NCBI GenBank assembly: GCA_947482665.1 | Contig: CANKJK010000016.1 | Span: 1 to 55,888 of the forward strand | Direction of reading: 5' to 3' | Origin: Acidobacteriota bacterium | GTDB taxonomy: Bacteria > Acidobacteriota > Vicinamibacteria > Vicinamibacterales > UBA2999 | DNA length: 55,888 bases | In this document: one piece after another, positions 35,702 to 44,021 of the stretch | How positions within the stretch are numbered: the stretch's first letter is position 1 | Layout: the number at the start of each line of letters is the position of its first letter | Made by a program: the position numbers and the translations under genes | The notes under the pieces: model-generated | Told to the model about the DNA's origin: nothing | Database searches by the model: none | Seen by the model: only the letters and a program-made list of their open reading frames with translations

Positions 35702-36652
35702 ATGTCGATGGACGAGAACGAGATGCCGGACGCGGAGCCGACCGAACTGGCCGACGACGGGGCGTCGGATGAGGTCGCCGTCGCGGTGGACGGCGCAGAA
35801 GACGGTGGTGCCGAGGGTGCCGAACTCGCCGCGGATGATGTGGCTGAGGGCGGGATCATCCCGGTGCCCGAGGGGCCCATGGCGACGATGCCCTCGGCGG
35901 AGCTGAAGGCCATCGTCGAGGCGCTGGTGTTTGCCTCGCCCGAGCCGCTCACGCCGAAGATCCTGTGCAAGATTCTGGCGACCGAGCCGAAGGAGGATGT
36001 GCTCGCGGCCGTTGCGGCGCTCCAGGCCGACTACGCCGAGAGGCCCGGGCTCACGTGGGTGGAGGTTGCCGGCGGCCATCAGATTGTGACGCGCCCGGAA
36101 CTGCATGAATGGGTGCGGCGGCTCTTCCATGAGCGCTCCACGCAGAAGCTCACCGTGCAGGCGCTTGAGACGCTGGCCGTGATTGCCTACAAGCAGCCGA
36201 TCACCTCGGCCGAAATCACCGAGGTGCGCGGCGTGAACACGTCTGGCGTGCTCTCGACGCTGCTCGAGCGGCATCTCATCAAGATCGTGGGCCGGAAGAA
36301 TGTCGTGGGCCGGCCCTTCCTCTACGCCACCACAAAGGAGTTCCTGATCCGCTTCGGCCTCAATGACCTTGGCGACCTGCCGCGGATCGAGGACATGGCG
36401 CAGGCGCTCGGTTTTGATCCGCCGGCGGGCCTCATGGAACTGGCGCCCGCCGACGACGTACTGCCGCTTACCGAGATCGGCGACGGGGAGGAGCCGAGCC
36501 TCTGGTCGTCCGCGTCGGTTTCGGTCGAGACGACGGTGGTCGAGACGACGCTGGGCGAGATGACGGCGGACGAGACGACGGTGGACGAGACGACGGTGGA
36601 CGAGACGACGCCGAACGCGGAGATGCCGGAGCCGGACGCGCCGTCCGAGTAG
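35702..36652 (+). CDS. scpB: Segregation and condensation protein B with acidic repeat tail
   Basis: This encodes 316 residues. About 60 acidic N-terminal residues precede the two winged helices (ELKAIVEALVFASPEPLT through LTVQALETLAVIAYKQPITSAEI and GRPFLYATTKEFLIRFGL). The C-terminal 60 residues are low complexity, built on ETTVD/ETTVV units encoded by six 15-bp tandem repeats (36524-36613). That repeat also encodes the tail of the convergent pseudouridine synthase, with 185 bp of overlap. The core partners ScpA and SMC in chromosome segregation. Confidence 0.95.
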   Translation: MSMDENEMPDAEPTELADDGASDEVAVAVDGAEDGGAEGAELAADDVAEGGIIPVPEGPMATMPSAELKAIVEALVFASPEPLTPKILCKILATEPKEDVLAAVAALQADYAERPGLTWVEVAGGHQIVTRPELHEWVRRLFHERSTQKLTVQALETLAVIAYKQPITSAEITEVRGVNTSGVLSTLLERHLIKIVGRKNVVGRPFLYATTKEFLIRFGLNDLGDLPRIEDMAQALGFDPPAGLMELAPADDVLPLTEIGDGEEPSLWSSASVSVETTVVETTLGEMTADETTVDETTVDETTPNAEMPEPDAPSE

Positions 36653-37469
36653 CCGGCCGGCGCGGCTTGGTCCTGCCGGACTTGCGCGCGGCCGTTTCCC
36701 GCGCGGCGCCAATCGCGTCACCAACTGGGCGCGGCGCGACGGCGCGGCTTGCGTGCCGGCGCAGGGACGCCACTTCGGCCGGCGTGATATCGCGCCAGTA
36801 GCCAGGGCGCAAGGCGTGGTCCGAGAGTGGACCGATGCGCGTGCGCACGAGTCGATCAACCGGATGGCCGACGGCCTCGAGCATCCGCCGCACCTGCCGA
36901 TTCCGGCCTTCCGTGATGACCAGCCGCACGACCCCCTCTGTCTCGCGGTGCCCTGGATTGAGTACCTCCGCTTGGGCGGGCAGCGTCCGCCGTCCATCCA
37001 GCGGGATCCCGCGGCGCAGCCGCGCCAGCGCATCCGCATCCGGCATCCCCGCCACATGTGCCTCGTACGTCCGTTCCACGCCGTGACGTGGATGGGTCAA
37101 CAAGGCGGCAAGATCGCCGTCGTTGGTCAGGATGAGCAGGCCCTCCGTGTCGTAGTCAAGCCGGCCGACGGGGTAGACGTACTCGGTCACGCCTCTGAGC
37201 AGGTCCATGACGGTGCGACGCCGCTGCGGGTCGCTGAGCGTCGTGACGACGCCGCGCGGCTTGTAGAGCAGGACGTAGCGGCGGCGGGCATCGGACTTGA
37301 CCCGGCGCCCGTCCACCCGGATATCGTCCGTGGCGAGGTCCGCCTTCGAGCCCAGTTCGCTCACCGTGTGGCCGTTGACTGTGACGCGGCCGTCCGCGAT
37401 CAGTGTTTCGGCCGTACGCCGCGAGGCGACGCCGGCGTGCGAGAGAATCTTCTGTATTCGTTCTTCCAC
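36468..37469 (-). CDS. RluB/RluE/RluF-type rRNA pseudouridine synthase
   Basis: This encodes 333 residues from GTG 37469 with AGAAGG upstream. An S4 RNA-binding domain (QKILSHAGVASRRTAETLIADGRVTVNG) is followed by the catalytic domain with the Asp in VGRLDYDTEGLLILTNDG and EGRNRQVRRMLEAVGHPV. A Pro/Arg/Ser-rich tail of about 90 residues is built on SSRPP repeats, likely RNA-binding. The tail is encoded opposite the scpB tail. It would convert a uridine of 23S rRNA; the exact site is not evident. Confidence 0.93.
   Translation of the reverse strand: MEERIQKILSHAGVASRRTAETLIADGRVTVNGHTVSELGSKADLATDDIRVDGRRVKSDARRRYVLLYKPRGVVTTLSDPQRRRTVMDLLRGVTEYVYPVGRLDYDTEGLLILTNDGDLAALLTHPRHGVERTYEAHVAGMPDADALARLRRGIPLDGRRTLPAQAEVLNPGHRETEGVVRLVITEGRNRQVRRMLEAVGHPVDRLVRTRIGPLSDHALRPGYWRDITPAEVASLRRHASRAVAPRPVGDAIGAARETAARKSGRTKPRRPATRTARPAPASPRSASSRPPSSRPPSSRPPSSRPASSRPPSSRPKPTRTTRGSAPPRRRSR
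36524..36613. repeat. Six 15-bp tandem repeats shared by two convergent genes
   Basis: Units of the form GACGAGACGACGGTG. In the plus frame each encodes [V/D]-E-T-T-V (scpB tail); in the minus frame each encodes SSRPP (pseudouridine synthase tail). The last three units are nearly identical, which suggests recent expansion. Confidence 0.85.
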
Positions 37470-37744
37470 GAAGCCTTCTTCCTGACCGGCGGTTCAATGT
37501 GCACGTGGCCGGATGCTACGATCACGGAACCGACCGCATAGCGGTGCCGCAGCACCAGGGGCGGCGACGCGCCCGATGGATCAGGCGCGACGACCAAGCA
37601 TACCGGGAGTATGTGCGGGAGGAACAACGCCCCCCAGCCCCGAGTCCCTGTCGCACGGCGTGTGCGCGCCGGGGTAAACGAGGGAATGCCTCGCCGGCCG
37701 AATACCGGTGCGGCCAAGAGGATCGCTTCGAGCGTCTGACCCAC
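37470..37744. other. Gap before cmk with a far-upstream promoter
   Basis: The pseudouridine synthase gene starts at 37469 and cmk at 37745. A TGCTACGAT extended -10 lies at 37514-37522, which would leave an unusually long cmk leader of about 215 nt. A 6-bp hairpin CGCGCC/GGCGCG around 37568-37589 lies in it. The frame upstream of cmk stays open but has no ribosome site that I trust. I found no recognisable riboswitch. Confidence 0.45.
37514..37522 (+). promoter_or_regulatory. Extended -10 upstream of cmk
   Basis: TGCTACGAT, identical to the efp box. It lies about 220 nt before ATG 37745. Confidence 0.45.
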
Positions 37745-38401
37745 ATGAAACAGTTGATTGTCGCTATCGATGGCCCTTCCGGGGCTGGCAAGGGTACCGT
37801 GTCCGGCGCTGTCGCGAGGTCCCTGGGCTACCGGCACATTGACACGGGCGCGATGTTCCGCGCCGTGGCGTGGAAGGCATCGCACGACGGCGTCGCGCTC
37901 GACGACGACACGGCCGTGGCCGCGCTGGCCACCCGTGCGGACCTGGTGGTGGAGGGGGGCGTCGTGCGGATTGATGGGCACGATGTGACCCGCGCCATTC
38001 GAACCGCCGAAATGGATCGGATGGTGCCGACCGTGGCGCGACAACCCGGGCTGCGCGCCGTGCTGGTCGATCGGCAGCGCGCGATGGGCCGCGACGGCGG
38101 CGTGGTGATGGAGGGGCGCGATATCGGGAGCGTCGTCTTTCCGGACGCCGACGTGAAGGTGTATCTGGACGCCTCAGAAGCGGAGCGCGCCCGCCGGCGC
38201 CTCGGAGATCAGGCCTATGCCGCGCAGGGCGCGGAACAGGCGGCCGTAGCCCAGGCGATCGCGGCTCGCGATCAGGCCGACCGCACGCGCGCCACGGCCC
38301 CGCTGACCCTGGCGCCAGGAGCGGTCTACATCGACACGACCGCCCTCGGGATTGAGCAGGTCGTTGCGCAGGTGATCGCGCTGGTCAAGGCGAAGCTGTA
38401 G
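37745..38401 (+). CDS. cmk: Cytidylate kinase
   Basis: This encodes 218 residues from ATG 37745. The P-loop GPSGAGKGTVS is at residues 10-20, and GYRHIDTGAMFRAVA, GRDIGSVVFPDADVKVYLDAS and RDQADRTRATAPL complete the CMP/dCMP kinase signature. It phosphorylates CMP and dCMP. In many bacteria cmk is linked to rpsA; here an H1-like gene on the other strand intervenes. Confidence 0.96.
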   Translation: MKQLIVAIDGPSGAGKGTVSGAVARSLGYRHIDTGAMFRAVAWKASHDGVALDDDTAVAALATRADLVVEGGVVRIDGHDVTRAIRTAEMDRMVPTVARQPGLRAVLVDRQRAMGRDGGVVMEGRDIGSVVFPDADVKVYLDASEAERARRRLGDQAYAAQGAEQAAVAQAIAARDQADRTRATAPLTLAPGAVYIDTTALGIEQVVAQVIALVKAKL

Positions 38402-38450
38402 CCGCGCACACGGCGGTCTGTCGACCCCATGGAGGGGCCGGCGTCGAAGG

Positions 38451-38487
38451 TGCCCTTCCCACGCGCCCAGGGAGCGCAGGAAGGGCA
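38451..38487. terminator. Hairpin between cmk and the H1-like gene
   Basis: TGCCCTTCC (38451-38459) pairs with GGAAGGGCA (38479-38487) around a 19-nt loop. The loop, CACGCGCCCAGGGAGCGCA, resembles one arm of the dispersed repeat at 55865-55883. It lies between two 3' ends, so it probably terminates both transcripts; no U-tract is present. Confidence 0.5.
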
Positions 38488-38524
38488 GGCCCGATTCGCG
38501 CGCCGACTGACGGCGCGGCCGGCG

Positions 38525-39379
38525 TCAGTCGCGTTCCTCGAAGTCCTCGCTCGACTCCGGGTCGAGTTCCCAGCGGTCTTCGTCGCGGTGCGCGATCTTC
38601 TCCTCGCCACCGAGTTCTTCGTCGTCGGCGTATTCCATCCCCAGGGCCTGGCCGATCTCATCGACCACATCCTGGTCCGGTGTCGTGTTCTCGCCTCCGG
38701 GGGCCTCATCGCCCACGGTATAGGCGGCTTCCCAGTCCGCGTCCACATCCCCGGCCGTGATAGCCGGGCTGACCTGCGTCACTTCGCGCCGGTGAGCGGC
38801 GGCTTCGTGCCGGCCGCTCCTGGCGGAGGATGCCGTACGGTTCAGGTCGAGTGAGGAGGGCGGACTTGGTTCGCCTTCGACTTCTGCGATGGTCTTCCGC
38901 ACACGTTCGAGCGCCGGCACCTTCCGGACCTTGGCCGGGGAGGCGGAGGTGACCTTCGGCGCGGCCGCGCGGACCACCGGCCGGGCGGGTGCGAACTTCC
39001 GGACTGCGGGCTTCGGGGCCGTCTTCTTCACGGCTGCCTTCTTCACCGCTGCCTTCTGGAGCACCGCCTTCTTCAGAACGGCCCTTTTCGGGGCCGCTTT
39101 CCTGGGGGCCACCTTCTTCGGCGCAGCTTTTCGGGGAAGGGGCTTCCGGTTGGCGGCCTTCTTCACCGCCTTCTTCGCCGAGGTCGGCTTCTTCAAGACG
39201 GCTTTCTTCGGGGCCGCCTTCTTTACGGGCTTCCGCGGCACCGTCTTGCGGGCCGGTTGTGCTGGCTTTTTGGCCGCAGAGGCCTTCTTCGGCCTGACGG
39301 TTCGCGACGCCCGTGCTGCCGTCGTGCGCTTGGCTGTTGTCCGCCGTGTGGCTCGCGCTGCTGGCTTCCGTTTGGCCAT
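38525..39379 (-). CDS. Histone H1-like protein fused to a DUF6335 domain
   Basis: This encodes 284 residues from ATG 39379, with AGGAG 7 nt upstream. Residues 1-150 are Lys/Ala/Pro-rich with repeated KKAAPKKAVLKK-like and KAAPKR units, as in bacterial H1-like DNA-binding proteins. After a linker, residues of about 200-280 are acidic and read as DUF6335: SPAITAGDVDADWEAAYTVG, PDQDVVDEIGQALG, HRDEDRWELDPESSEDF. H1-like tails normally bind DNA or compact chromatin; DUF6335 has no known function. A fusion of the two is unusual and suggests charge-based chromosome binding. Confidence 0.85.
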   Translation of the reverse strand: MAKRKPAARATRRTTAKRTTAARASRTVRPKKASAAKKPAQPARKTVPRKPVKKAAPKKAVLKKPTSAKKAVKKAANRKPLPRKAAPKKVAPRKAAPKRAVLKKAVLQKAAVKKAAVKKTAPKPAVRKFAPARPVVRAAAPKVTSASPAKVRKVPALERVRKTIAEVEGEPSPPSSLDLNRTASSARSGRHEAAAHRREVTQVSPAITAGDVDADWEAAYTVGDEAPGGENTTPDQDVVDEIGQALGMEYADDEELGGEEKIAHRDEDRWELDPESSEDFEERD

Positions 39380-39632
39380 GACCGACTCCTCTGATTGCCT
39401 TGACAGTGTGCCGTTAAGTGCCCTAAGCTCTAAAACTTATCGGCTTCAGAGCTGACGCGTCTGTGCGGGTGACGAGCAATCGCGAACCCGAACCGCCACG
39501 CCGCCTGTCGTCGTTATACAACGCGGGGGGCCGGTCCCTGCAACTCCATTTGAACGTGTACGGGAATGTCCCGGACCGGGTTGAATGGCAGCGAAGCCGG
39601 TAAATCCTGATCGAGGAGGACGCAAGAGAGCA

Positions 39633-41408
<1,776 letters not shown>

Positions 41409-41425
41409 TTCACCGTGCTGCGCCA

Positions 41426-41447
41426 CCCCGGGCTTTCGGGCCCGGGG
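41426..41447 (+). terminator. Hairpin between rpsA and the HU/IHF gene
   Basis: CCCCGGGC (41426-41433) pairs perfectly with GCCCGGGG (41440-41447) around loop TTTCGG, 17 nt after the rpsA stop. No U-tract follows, so it may attenuate rather than stop read-through. Confidence 0.55.
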
Positions 41448-41474
41448 GCGGCGTGGAACGACCCAGGAGTGGCC

Positions 41475-41837
41475 GTGACCACACCCACAAGCGGCAGCAT
41501 GACCAAGGCGGAACTCGTGGAGGAGGTCTCCCGCGTTTCCGACCTGACCAAGAAGCACGCCGAGGTCATTGTTGACACGGTCTTCAAGAGCATTATTGAT
41601 GCCCTGCACCGGGGCGAGAAGATCGAGTTGCGTGGATTCGGCAGCTTCCGTCTGCGGAAGCGGGAATCGCGCAAGGGCCGGAATCCCAAGACCGGCGACA
41701 AGGTCGACGTGCCACCGAAGCGCGTCCCGTATTTCAAGCCTGGCAAAGAACTGAAGGACCTCATCAACCGTGCCGGAGAGACCGCGGCGGCCGCGGGACC
41801 CGAGCCGGCGGAGCCGCCCCACGCGGCTGCGCCATGA
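41475..41837 (+). CDS. HU/IHF-family DNA-binding protein
   Basis: This encodes 120 residues from GTG 41475, with AGGAG 5 nt upstream; ATG 41499 (MTKAELVEEV) is the alternative. The DNA-bending signature is GFGSFRLRKRESRKGRNPKTGDKVDVP, with the proline at the arm tip, followed by VPYFKPGKELKDLIN. A short Ala/Pro tail extends the C-terminus. It follows rpsA and would compact and bend chromosomal DNA, alongside the H1-like protein. Whether it is HU or IHF is not clear. Confidence 0.93.
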   Translation: MTTPTSGSMTKAELVEEVSRVSDLTKKHAEVIVDTVFKSIIDALHRGEKIELRGFGSFRLRKRESRKGRNPKTGDKVDVPPKRVPYFKPGKELKDLINRAGETAAAAGPEPAEPPHAAAP

Positions 41838-41869
41838 GCCGAGCCGGCGCGCTGCGCGCCCGCTGAGCC

Positions 41870-42385
41870 ATGGATCGTCTCTGGTCCCCCTGGAGGCTCC
41901 CGTACGTGACCGGCGCCAGGCCTGATTCCGGCTGTGTGTTCTGCGCGGCCCGCGACGAGGGCATGACGCATCACCTGGTGGTGTGGTGCGGTGCCACCGC
42001 GCTGGTCATTCTGAACAAGTATCCCTACAACAACGGCCACCTGATGGTGGTGCCGCACCGGCATGTGTCGAGCCTTGGAGCGCTGTCCCCTGGTGAGTGG
42101 CAGGAGGTCGCGCTGCTGACGCAGCGGGCAGAGGCGGTGCTCCAATTGGCCTACCGGCCCGCGGGCATCAACGTGGGCATCAACCTCGGCAAAGCCGCCG
42201 GCGCGGGGATTGACGACCATCTGCACGTGCATCTGGTCCCGCGGTGGGCGGGCGATACCAACTTCATCACGGCCATTGGGGAGACGCGGGTGCTGCCCGA
42301 ATCCCTGGATGCCGCCGCGCAGCGCCTGCGGCCCATCTTCGGTGCGGTGATGGCGGCGGCCGACGGCGATCAGGCTGTCGTGTAG
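41870..42385 (+). CDS. HIT-family nucleotide-binding protein
   Basis: This encodes 171 residues. The HIT triad HLHVHLVPRW is near the C-terminal half, with CVFC near the N-terminus as a possible zinc or structural pair. Sequence MDRLWSPWRLPYV and ILNKYPYNNGHLMVVPHRHV is typical of bacterial HIT proteins related to Ap4A phosphorylases and hydrolases. The protein probably hydrolyses or transfers nucleotidyl groups. Its 3' end overlaps that of the convergent copper chaperone gene by 16 nt. Confidence 0.9.
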   Translation: MDRLWSPWRLPYVTGARPDSGCVFCAARDEGMTHHLVVWCGATALVILNKYPYNNGHLMVVPHRHVSSLGALSPGEWQEVALLTQRAEAVLQLAYRPAGINVGINLGKAAGAGIDDHLHVHLVPRWAGDTNFITAIGETRVLPESLDAAAQRLRPIFGAVMAAADGDQAVV

Positions 42386-42594
42386 CCGAGCCCGGTGATG
42401 CCCTCCCTGAGGCGTGCGACGGTCACCTGGGTCTCGTCGAATGTGACGGTGACCTCTCCTGCTGTGTGCGACGCCCGCACCTGCTGGACGCCGGGAAGCC
42501 GGCCGAGTGACCGCACGACGGCGTTTTCGCACCCCCCGCAGGTCATGCCCGATACCGCCATGGTCACCGTCTGAGTGATGCTGTTGTCGTTCAT
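42370..42594 (-). CDS. Heavy-metal-associated (copper chaperone-like) protein
   Basis: This encodes 74 residues with one HMA domain: VSGMTCGGCENAVVRSLGRLPGV, with metal-binding Cys19 and Cys22. The fold ends with LREGITGLGYTTA. CopZ-like proteins pass Cu(I) to P-type ATPases, but no ATPase is in this window. Its ATG overlaps the ATG of the divergent lipoprotein gene (CATG). Confidence 0.93.
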   Translation of the reverse strand: MNDNSITQTVTMAVSGMTCGGCENAVVRSLGRLPGVQQVRASHTAGEVTVTFDETQVTVARLREGITGLGYTTA

Positions 42595-43720
42595 GTTGTC
42601 CTCGTCTCGCGTCCTGTCCCTGTTTATAGCACTCTCCCTGGGCGTCTCCTGCGCCTGGCGCGGTCCCGTCCGGGCCCCGGCCGTGCAGGTGCCGCAGGCG
42701 CTGGAGTTTGTCGGCAGCTATATCCTTCCGGAGACTCGCCTCGGAGAGATGAGCACGGTGATCGCCGAGATTTCCGGTGCGTGGTATGACGCCGAGCGGA
42801 AGGAACTGCTCACCGTCATTGACCGGCGTGATCAGTCGGCGCTCATCACGATGCAGGTGTCCGTGGAGCCCGAGGTGCGGCTGACGCCCGTGCGCGCGGT
42901 GCGTGTCGAGCGCGCCCTCGCTCAGCGCACGCTCGACCTCGAAGGCCTGGCGCCAGCCGGTCAGGGCCATCTCTTCATCTCGTCTGAGGGAGAGGTCGGT
43001 AACCCCGAGGCGCCGTCGCCTGGCATCTTTGAGTACACGCGGGAAGGGCAGTTCGTGCGCAGCCTGCCGCTGCCATCGGCCTACGTCGGCTTGCGATCAA
43101 ATCTGGGCTTCGAAGGGCTCTCGGCCGCGCCGGATGGTACCCGGCTGTTCGCGGCGGCAGAGAGCAGTCTGCGGCAGGATGGTGAGCCGGCGACCCAGCA
43201 GCTTGGTGCGCTCACGCGCATCCTCAGCCTCGACCCGACCGGCCGTACACGCCCACGGGAGTACGCCTACCGGACGGAGACCGTGCCGACGCTCACGCCC
43301 GGTCTCGAGGCGAAGGGTGACAACGGTGTGCCAGAGGTGCTGGCGCTGGGACCTGCCGACCTGCTTGTGCTTGAGCGGGCCTATGTAGAGGAGCGTGGCA
43401 ACGGTGGCAGGTCCGCCAACGCCGTCCGTGTGTTCCATGTGCATCTGGACAGCACGGCGGAGGTGAGCGGCCGCTGGTCTCTGGCTGGAGCGTCACCGCT
43501 CACGACGCTGCGCAAGACGCTGGTGCTGGACCTGGGTTCGATCACCTCGAAGCTGCCGCCACGGCTTGCGAACCTCGAGAACTTCGAGGCGATGAGCTTC
43601 GGGCCCACGCTCGCCGACGGCCGCCGGACGCTGCTCCTGCTCAGCGACAACAACTGCAGCGACACGCAGGTCACCGCGCTGGTCGTCCTGGCGTTCCGTA
43701 CACCGACACCGCGGCACTAG
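42593..43720 (+). CDS. Esterase-like phytase family lipoprotein
   Basis: This encodes 375 residues from ATG 42593; ATG 42578 in the same frame is possible. A signal ends LSLGVSCAW, a good lipobox with Cys, so it is likely a lipoprotein. The mature domain is a propeller-like fold with EISGAWYDAERKELLTVIDR, LDLEGLAPAGQGHLFISSEGE, GFEGLSAAPDGTRLFAAAE and LLLLSDNN. This is the esterase-like activity of phytase (Phytase-like) family; substrates are unproven and phosphate scavenging is only a guess. Its start codon overlaps that of the copper chaperone. Confidence 0.8.
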   Translation: MLSSSRVLSLFIALSLGVSCAWRGPVRAPAVQVPQALEFVGSYILPETRLGEMSTVIAEISGAWYDAERKELLTVIDRRDQSALITMQVSVEPEVRLTPVRAVRVERALAQRTLDLEGLAPAGQGHLFISSEGEVGNPEAPSPGIFEYTREGQFVRSLPLPSAYVGLRSNLGFEGLSAAPDGTRLFAAAESSLRQDGEPATQQLGALTRILSLDPTGRTRPREYAYRTETVPTLTPGLEAKGDNGVPEVLALGPADLLVLERAYVEERGNGGRSANAVRVFHVHLDSTAEVSGRWSLAGASPLTTLRKTLVLDLGSITSKLPPRLANLENFEAMSFGPTLADGRRTLLLLSDNNCSDTQVTALVVLAFRTPTPRH

Positions 43721-43752
43721 CGGCGCATGCACGGCCGACGCGGCGCCAGGGC

Positions 43753-43909
43753 ACGCGTCCTGCGCTCCGTGGCTGTTGTCCGATGCCACGGTGCGCCCGC
43801 CTCGGCAGAGTGAGGCATCAGGGATCGCGTCCAGCGCGACTGAAGTGAACAAGCCGGGTGCGCTTCTCAGGCGCCAGAGGAGCGCAGGACGCGTACCGTG
43901 ATGCCTCAC
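43753..43909. repeat. Dispersed palindromic intergenic element with nested inverted repeats
   Basis: A perfect 16-bp dyad pairs ACGCGTCCTGCGCTCC (43753-43768) with its inverse at 43879-43894. A second 11-bp dyad pairs GTGAGGCATCA (43810-43820) with TGATGCCTCAC (43899-43909). Inside lies AGCGCGACTGAAGTGAAC (43833-43850), the shared block also found at 19.9 and 55.6-55.9 kb. It looks like a REP- or MITE-like element without a gene. Confidence 0.8.
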
Positions 43910-43995
43910 GCGCCCAATGTGCCCTCGCAACTGGACGGCCCCGGTGGTGTCTCTCTCGGGCGAGTCGCCAGTGCCCGCGCCCGCCGGAATCCGGG

Positions 43996-44004
43996 TGCTA
44001 TCAT
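43996..44004 (+). promoter_or_regulatory. Extended -10 of the VWA gene
   Basis: TGCTATCAT, ending 17 nt before ATG 44022. Confidence 0.5.
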
Positions 44005-44021
44005 CCGGGCACCCCACTCAT

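Larger units (their letters stand above)
43721..44021. other. Gap between the phytase-like gene and the VWA gene
   Basis: It is filled by the palindromic element (43753-43909) and then the VWA promoter region with TGCTATCAT at 43996-44004. The frame upstream of ATG 44022 is open but without a ribosome site. I see no gene in it. Confidence 0.6.

Noticed and set aside
36524-36613. CRISPR-like array
   Set aside because: Units are 15 bp, contiguous and coding on both strands, with no spacers or cas genes.
37403-37744. In-frame extension of cmk to 37403
   Set aside because: The extra residues are low-quality, basic sequence overlapping the pseudouridine synthase gene; Cmk starts naturally at MKQLIVAIDGPSG.
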